DNA of 64,000 nucleotides. Source: Anas platyrhynchos (lineage: Eukaryota; Chordata; Aves; Anseriformes; Anatidae). Numbering within the stretch: the stretch's first letter is position 1; the number at the start of each line of letters is the position of its first letter. The position numbers were made by a program, and so were the translations under genes. Location: the NCBI RefSeq assembly GCF_047663525.1, contig NC_092602.1, forward strand, positions 9,235,501 to 9,299,500, in the 5' to 3' direction. Below, piece by piece: positions 46,951 to 64,000 of the stretch. The notes under the pieces are model-generated. The model was given only the letters and a program-made list of their open reading frames with translations. It did no database searches and was not told the DNA's origin.

Positions 46951-49900
46951 GTCTGGCGGCTGGTCACCAACTTCCTCTTTTTCGGGCCCCTGGGATTCAG
47001 TTTCTTTTTCAACATGATATTTCTGTATCCTTTGGTCGCAGTGCAGCTCCCTCATCTGCCTGACGTGTGATTTCCCCCCCCCGGCCCTCTCCTGCTCCAC
47101 ACTGATCCAGCTCTGCAGCCCTCTTGGGCTGGGGGCTTCCCTCAGCGCCCTGGCTCCGAGCCGCAGCCATCCCCAGGCTGCCACGGCCGTGCCCACAGCC
47201 CCCCCAGCCCGGAGAAGCGTGTGGGGGGCTGCAGCTCGTGCTGGGGAGCAGCACCTGGCCCTGGGGCTGAGCCTGGGCTGGCAGCAGCACAGCAGCTGCT
47301 GTTTGCTTCCCCTGTGGTCAGTGCTGTGAGGTGGAGTTCACTGGGCTGTGCTCTGGGGCTTGGACACCTGGCTGCTGGCTTCCTGTGACAAGGGCTTACA
47401 GCTGGCTGGTTCCCGAAGTCACGCTGGGGACACAGGGTGACCAGCTGTTAATTTCCTATACTGCAACCCCTCCCTTCTCTCCTGCCCTCAGGTACAGGTA
47501 CTGCCGCATGCTAGAAGAAGGCTCCTTCCGCGGAAGGACAGCTGACTTTGTCTTCATGTTCCTCTTCGGAGGGTTTCTCATGACAGTATCCTTTTGAGCT
47601 GGCTGAGGCCCTCTGGGTTCTTCTGAGTCGCTGTGAATAGCGTTATGCACAGTGATGGGCGTGAGGTGGGTGTAGAAAACTGAACCACGGCTGCAATGGA
47701 GAGCACAGAGCTGCAAGTATGAGAAGCAGAATGCCTGTGTGCCATCTGCCATCAGCGTGCTGGGCACCGTGAGCCCACCTGTTGCTGGCTGGAGGAGCTG
47801 TCACATGTCCCCATCACAAGAAGTTTGATTATTGTAAGACAAAATAGTCTGGATAGGGGAAAATATCTCCTTCACAAGCATACAACCTCTTCTGAATGTC
47901 TTGCTGCTGTCTTATCTTAAAGTCCTGCTCTCCCCTTGGAGCTCTGCGTGGAGCTGTGTGAGCTCTCAGGGCTGCTGGCCATGCTTGGCTGTTGCCTGCT
48001 CAGTGTCCAGCTGCTTGAGCAGCCACGTGCTTGGCCTTAGCTGGATTTGGAGCCCAACTGCAATGGGAATTTTCTGCCTCTGGCTACCTCTTTGCCCCCT
48101 GGATAAACAGGGCTGCGAATGGCAAAAGCTATTTCTCCTAAAACTGTTCCACAGAAGGATGGGTTCTCAGCTGATGGGTTCTCAGCCACGTGTGGCTTGT
48201 ATGCAGAACCAGCTCACAGGTGCTGTAACGAAGTGAAGGGCTGTCCCTGATGGTCACTCCTGATGGTCTCAGTAGAGAGGACTTTGTATGTATTTGATGG
48301 TCTTTGTAGAGAGGACTGGGCTCCCTGGTCTCAGTAAGCAACATAAGGAACGAGCAATGTGGACACACCACTGCTGAGTGTCTTGTTGTGAGGTACAGGG
48401 AGGGAAACGGTGGGGGGGGGGGGATTGGTACATCTCAGCCAGCCCCGGAAGGGTTTGGGCAATGTCCTGCACACTGACCTGCTGCCTTTAGCTGTGGCTT
48501 TCCTAGACACGTGCATCCTACACCTGGAGGGAAGGTTTTTCTTTGACTCGGTAGCTGCTAGCTATTTGGTCTCTTTGCCAGCCTGTTTTTCCTGGGCCAG
48601 GCTTTCACCATCATGCTGGTGTACGTGTGGAGTCGCAGGAACCCTTACATCCGCATGAACTTCTTCGGGCTCCTGAACTTCCAGGCCCCCTTCTTGCCCT
48701 GGGTCCTGATGGGCTTCTCTCTGCTCCTGGGCAACTCCATCATCATTGACTTGCTGGGTAAGTCACAGCCAGTGGGAGCTGGGGACAAGGGCGCTCTGCA
48801 GCCACAGCACTGCCAGTTCTGCTCTCGGTTTCATCTTATTTGAGGCATGGGTTTTCTCAAGTGAGCTGGCTGAACTCTGTGCCCTGTGTTTTGCTCTGTC
48901 CTACCCAGGACAGAAGCTGGGTGCGGGGAGCTCTGCCCCACTCTGGGGCTGTCTGGTTCTGCCTCGCCTGCCTCTGCACCCACATAAAGCATGATCACAG
49001 TGAACAGCCAGGCTGCTGCTGCAGCACAGAGGGATCTGGTGGGAGCTGGGGTGTGGGTACCCAGCCGAGGGGTTCCTGGAGCTCTGTGCTGTGTAAGCTC
49101 CCAGCAGCTCTGGCCCCACAGGGCAGGGAGGTGCGGCTGGGCCTGACCTGGGTGTTCTCTCTCCCCAGGGATTGCAGTGGGTCACATCTATTACTTCTTG
49201 GAAGATGTCTTCCCCAACCAGCCCGGAGGAAAGAAGTTGCTTCTAACTCCCAGCTTTCTGTAAGTAAAGCTGTTCTTTTTGTTCTGTTTTCTCGGGTTTG
49301 CTGCAGTGCTTCCATAGCAAACTGGTTTGCATTGTGGGGTAACCGTGTTTTGGCTGTTACTCTTCCTGCTGCTGCCTCGTGCTAAGCCCAGGACCCCAAT
49401 GTATGCCGGTAGCAGCCCAGCTCAGCAGCTTCTGCCTTTGCTGCAGCAAGCCCTGGCACTCTGCACACTACGTGTGGGTACACAGGGTACATAAAGCAGC
49501 TGCAGGTACTGAAAGTGTTGCTAGCTGAGCTGGAGCCTTCTCACTGCTTGTGGAAATGCTGGATGCAGGCAGTTCTGCTTTATTTTTTTCTAAACCACTC
49601 CTGTGGTTTAAGAAAGCAGAACATGTTCTGCTGCATGCTGGGGATCACAGCTGTCCTTGAGGTTGAAGTACTGCCCTTGCTGCATGTTTTGCTGAGAAGC
49701 CGCTGCTTGTGCAGCAGGCCAGGGGCTGCTGGGTGCAGCCAGGCTGTCAGGGGCTGGGATGTTCCTTGGGGGGCTGGGGGTTCCGTTTGTCCTCAGCTCC
49801 CTTTCCTAACCTGCCTGCATGGTGGGATGGGCACATCCCTTGCCAGGAAGATGGTGTTTGACACACCTGAAGAGGATCCCAACTATAACCCCCTCCCTGA

Positions 49901-49958
49901 GGATCGTCTGGAAAACCAGCCTGGAGACCAGGACCTGAACCAGCAGCCCCCCCAGTAA
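46577..49958 (+). CDS. DERL3: Derlin-3, ER-associated degradation factor (7 exons, 241 aa)
   Basis: This is a multi-pass ER membrane, rhomboid-like inactive protease that helps move misfolded proteins out of the ER. Coding exons are 46577-46669, 46767-46832, 46951-47024, 47492-47585, 48562-48757, 49169-49259 and 49847-49958 (TAA). Phases agree and the frame is open. Recognisable segments are [20 protein letters not shown] at the N terminus, [20 protein letters not shown] with the derlin WR motif at residues 55-56, [40 protein letters not shown], and [19 protein letters not shown]. The tail ends in a run of Q and P. Length is close to human (about 235-239 aa). Introns 3 and 4 start with GTATCCTTT, a U12-type donor. 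It is convergent with SMARCB1 and divergent from SLC2A11, as in human synteny. Confidence 0.96.
47025..47491 (+). other. DERL3 intron 3, probable U12-type (minor spliceosome)
   Basis: The donor reads CT|GTATCCTTTGG, a perfect match to the U12 GT-AG donor. The acceptor is CCCTCAG|GTACAGG, fixed by the protein alignment. The best branch-like site, TTCCTATAC, is about 31 nt from the acceptor, which is farther than usual, so this end is weaker than in intron 4. Confidence 0.65.
47586..48561 (+). other. DERL3 intron 4, probable U12-type (minor spliceosome)
   Basis: The donor is ACA|GTATCCTTTTG. A branch-like TTCTTTGAC at about 48539-48547 differs by one base from TTCCTTGAC and lies about 16 nt before the TGCTAG|CTATTTGG acceptor. 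Spacing and lack of a strong polypyrimidine tract fit the minor spliceosome. Exon 5 then reads [13 protein letters not shown], in line with other derlins. Confidence 0.8.
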
Positions 49959-50484
49959 CACGGAGGACGCCTCTGCGGCCAGATTCCTCTCCTCCAGCTG
50001 GGTTTATGCTGTGCCCCAGATCCCACTGGAATAATACTCATTGCCGCCACCCTGCCGTGTCCTGTTTCACTGTCTGTGTGGGTAACCCATCGTCCTGTCC
50101 TGCCAAGCGGTTCGCAGAGCTCTGCACATGAGAACTGATGAACGCTTACGGAGGTGTCCCAGGGACAAGGGCTGGAATCTGCCATGGCTCCCGTTACCTG
50201 GTGGGGGAGAAGGATCAAGTGGGGCGTTAAACCAGTTACTCGTTCTCTTGCTGTTACTGACTTGCTGTGTGCCAAGTCACTTCTGCCCTCTGTACAAAGA
50301 CTGATCTCTGCTCTCACTGCTGTGAGGCATCTGTGTGGGCTTCTGACCAAGTAGTACCGCTCGCCATGATGTAAGCACAACCAGGTCCCCAAAGAAAAAC
50401 CTGCCGTAGTGGAATGCAGCTCAGCCTCTTCCATTCCTCTAAGCCCCCCACCCTCTTTCACTGTTGTTTCCAAAAAGTCTTTAC

Positions 50485-50490
50485 ATTAAA
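50485..50490 (+). terminator. DERL3 poly(A) signal (ATTAAA)
   Basis: ATTAAA lies about 530 nt after the DERL3 stop and is followed by T- and GT-rich sequence (CAGTTGTGTGTCC). A second candidate, AATAAA, lies at 50787-50792. Confidence 0.6.
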
Positions 50491-50510
50491 GTCTTTATTT
50501 TTCAGTTGTG

Positions 50511-53068
50511 TGTCCATTTCTGCCAGGGACAGAGGTAGCTAGGGCCCAATACTCATCAGGACTTTGCTCAAAACTGCCAAGCTGCTTGCTCATGGTTTTC
50601 TTTATTTATTCTTGTGGGCAAGATTACATCTAGCTGTAAGATGTCCTTCCCCTCTGCAGTAAGCAGTACTGCAGAGTATGAGAAGGGCAGTGAGGTCTGG
50701 TTGGAAAAAGGGATGCCTGGAAAAGGGACAGGGAACAGGGCTGGAAGCTCGTTCTAGTCTGACTGGAAGTAGCACTTGACACTTGTAATAAAGGCTGCCT
50801 AAACATGCCCGTAACTCCACTCTTGTTGCATTTGTTAGTTCTGGAATGGAGCCTCTGGATTTTAGAAGAAACTAAACAAATTAGTCTAACATCACAGCTG
50901 GACTAAATGGATTTTAATCATTCTTGCTAGGTTAGTGCATCTGTGCTGCTACCCCACCCCAGAAGCTTGAGTAAATCTGCAGAGTATCTTAGCGTAGCTG
51001 TTAGCTGTGCTCTCTGCTCAGCTGCCTGCCTGCAAGCCACTGCTGAAGCTACAGAAATGTGAGTAACCAGCATCCAGGTAAACACAATACAGGGGCCCTG
51101 TGGCAAAGGAAGATTGATGATGGGGATAAAAAAAAATGCAGCCACCCTCCTCTTACCTTCTTTGTGGGCTTCCCATGAAAACAGCTTTTTTATTTAAAAA
51201 AAAAAAAAAAGTTTTGCTGCACTTAGTTTCCCTCTAGGAAGAGAATGGAAGCAGCACACAGGTGGTAACCTTTTTCTAGGAGCCAGAGAGGTACCAGGGG
51301 CTGAGTGGCCTCAGACTAGACAAGTGCTTGCTGTGTGCTTTGCACATGACCTAATGCACAGCTGGTGTTTCAGGCCCTGGAAGTTTTGTCTGTAAGGCCT
51401 GCAGAACTGCAGCTGTGAAATGTAGAAGCTGGACTGTGCTTGGTGGGGGCTAGGATTAAACTAAGGAGCTGTAATTACAGGGTGGGAAAGCTGCTCCCAG
51501 CTGTTTCCTGGTAGCTGTGATACTCAGACAAAGCAGGCTCTTCTCATCTTTCTGGGACTCGGCCCCCTGGACTCTCCTGTCCTGTCTCTGGCTGCTTGGA
51601 GGGGAAATTCCCACAGCTTCTCTGGGTCTTGAGAAGCAGAGGGAGGTGCTCGTAAGCCCCCTACAGAAGCTCTCATGCTTGTGTGCCTTTGTCCATACCT
51701 CATTGTGAAGTTTAGGGTTACTTAACCGCAAGCTTCACAGCAATGCAAAAAATGCACGCCTGATGCTAGGTCTAAGGCTACGGCAGTTTTGTACTTGTTT
51801 TGATCACATTCCCTGAGGAGGCTCTTAGCAGAAGAGGCACCTGATCATAACAAAAAGAGGCTGAAGTGTTCTCAGGAAGAACTCAAGTTCTGAATGTCCA
51901 TAAGGAAAAACCCCTTCTGCATGGGAGGCAGCAGGAATCCCAGGTTTTGTTTCATGCACTGAACTGTCCTTTCACCCTCTGCAGTAAGGGACAGCATACC
52001 ACTCTGCCCAGGAGTCTAGGCTAAGGCTGCAATAATATTAATTGTTCAACTACAAGTTCTTGATTCCTGCAAGCCAGTATCTGGAAGTTCCCTCCCACCC
52101 AGAAATCAGAACTGGCTCTGCATTACTTGAGTCTAAACTTGATAAATTAAAGCCAGAAAACAGGTTTTGACTGTGCTAGCAGTGTGGGTGGACAAGCAAG
52201 TATCGTAAAACTGATTGGCTTTATCATAGAGGCCTGAATGAAGCTGTCAGGCTGCCAGCAAGATCTTCTCTGCTTGCAATGCTTGTCAGTTCCTTGGAGT
52301 GAAGGGTAGAACTCCATCAAAGAACTGATGTACTGCAGCACCAAGATAGATTCTTAGTTTGTTGTTTTTTTGTTTTTGTTTTTTTTTTAAGCAAGCTTGA
52401 TTTTTTTTTTTTTTTTAAGTTCAATGAATTTTGATTTAAGCTCTCCAGGGAAACAAGCTGTGCCTAGGGTTGCAAAATCCTGACGCTGCAGTGCTAAGGG
52501 TATTCAAGACCGTGCACTTTGTTTTGGATACTGTGTGCTGTAACTGGCAGCTGTGTGGGTTGCTAGTGACCACGGCAAAGCCACTTGTTGAAGAGAAGCT
52601 GCAGTCTCAGTTGGTGAGTGCAGTCTTTGACTTCTGTACCAGTTCAGAGACACTGTCTTCCAGCTGCAATTTTCACAGAAAAAAGGGTTGGAAACATCAC
52701 ACTTCACCAGGTTAACGTCTGACAAATTAATGTTACCTTAACGAAAGTCACACACTGTTCTGTCACTGCCAAGTAAGCCAGCTGGATGCTTGAGTTCACT
52801 GCAGGCTGCACCAAGCAGGGCAACAGCTTAGACCTAGCCTTTAGTCAGTTGTATCTTCCAAGCCTTGTTATCACTTTATCCCTGCAGCAAAAACATTTCA
52901 GCCTGTTTTACCTGTCAAAGAAAAAAAAATTGTTCCCTCCATGCTTTAGGGGTGTTCAGCATTATTATTAGGCCCTGGGACAGCTCGGTTGCCATAATAG
53001 GACAAAACCAGTGTGAGATCACCACTCATTTAGAACTCACTGAACTCAACCTAGCAGTATGCATTCCT
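50511..53068. other. Spacer between convergent DERL3 and SMARCB1 3' ends
   Basis: No coding segment was recognised. It includes A or T homopolymers near 51196-51211 and a T-rich stretch at about 52360-52417. Minus-strand AATAAA motifs near 50599-50607 could mark a distal SMARCB1 end but would need a very long 3' UTR. Confidence 0.45.
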
Positions 53069-53074
53069 TTTATT
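53069..53074 (-). terminator. SMARCB1 poly(A) signal
   Basis: TTTATT on the plus strand is AATAAA on the minus strand, about 310 nt after the SMARCB1 stop. It is the nearest canonical signal. Confidence 0.5.
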
Positions 53075-53382
53075 TAAAAAGTTGTCCTAATAGTGCATGT
53101 TGCACCTATACAAAAGAATCTTTACACTGTCCACACACAGGTATATAAGGGCTCCAACAGCTGCCACAGGTCTCAGCTAGATCGTGTGCTAATGCAGCGT
53201 TCTTGGTACGTGGCATTTAGGTGGAGGGGATGGGGGCAGAAGTCAGCAGTACTGGGAACTCTTGGCAAGTGGAATGTGTGTCCCCGTCAGGGACAGAAAG
53301 ACCCCTGCCAATCCTAGATCCATCTGGGGAGAGGAATACGGATAAAGTCTGTAGGAAGAGCACCAGTGTCACAACAGGAGGT

Positions 53383-63695
<10,313 letters not shown>

Positions 63696-64000
63696 CTACA
63701 GGAAGAAAAGCAGAAACATGGCCTGGAAATGTATTCCATTCAGAGGAATTGTGAGCAGAAGCTGAAACGCATTCAGCTCTTTGTAATGATGACAGACCTC
63801 GGGAGAAGATTTTTTTTTTTTAATGTTTTCTTGCAATTGACTATTGGGTTTGGCATCGTAACGCACAATTTTTGTGGCAATATAGACAACAGCTTTTATC
63901 AGCTCTTTATTTCACTAGCCTGATAAGAAAGTCCTATCTATTGAGAAAAATCAACTTAATTGGAAAAAAACGCATTTATTTGCACGTATTTTTGAACAAT

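Overview
The window reads as a bird genomic segment. The genes have vertebrate GT-AG introns, and there is a CR1-type LINE tail at about 45.02-45.17 kb. Gene order matches the SMARCB1 - DERL3 - SLC2A11 neighbourhood of human 22q11, which in chicken I recall as chromosome 15. A galliform is plausible, but the species cannot be fixed from sequence alone. No bacterial operon, CRISPR array or ordinary tRNA/rRNA gene was seen.

Layout. (1) From 1.7 to 36.9 kb, on the minus strand, lie three tandem facilitative hexose transporter genes of the GLUT11 family. I call them A (1748-10151), B (13596-21555, first exon uncertain) and C (26570-36887). Nine consecutive internal coding exons have exactly the same lengths in all three: 161, 125, 130, 149, 188, 111, 102, 76 and 128 nt. 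They are therefore tandem duplicates of one 12-exon gene. C is the best match to human SLC2A11, including its short first coding exon. A and B are diverged paralogues, and all three read open as assembled. (2) From about 37.9 to 40.1 kb, on the plus strand, lies a decayed class II (betaretrovirus-like) endogenous retrovirus. It keeps a gag capsid region and part of reverse transcriptase between two short direct repeats that resemble LTRs. (3) From 40.1 to 46.4 kb no gene is seen, apart from the CR1 tail. (4) At 46.58-49.96 kb, on the plus strand, DERL3 lies complete in seven exons behind a CpG-rich TATA promoter. Two of its introns have U12-type donor sites. (5) At 53.38-63.70 kb, on the minus strand, are exons 2-9 of SMARCB1. 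Exon 1 lies beyond the right edge.

How the genes relate. They do not form a pathway. SLC2A11-type proteins move hexoses or related solutes across membranes. DERL3 works in ER-associated degradation. SMARCB1 is a core SWI/SNF (BAF) subunit. DERL3 and SMARCB1 converge tail to tail, and SLC2A11 (C) and DERL3 are head to head with the retroviral remnant between them. The points most worth a second look are the divergence of paralogue A at normally conserved sugar-porter motifs, the link of avian SLC2A11-type paralogues to iris pigment, and the paired U12 introns of DERL3.
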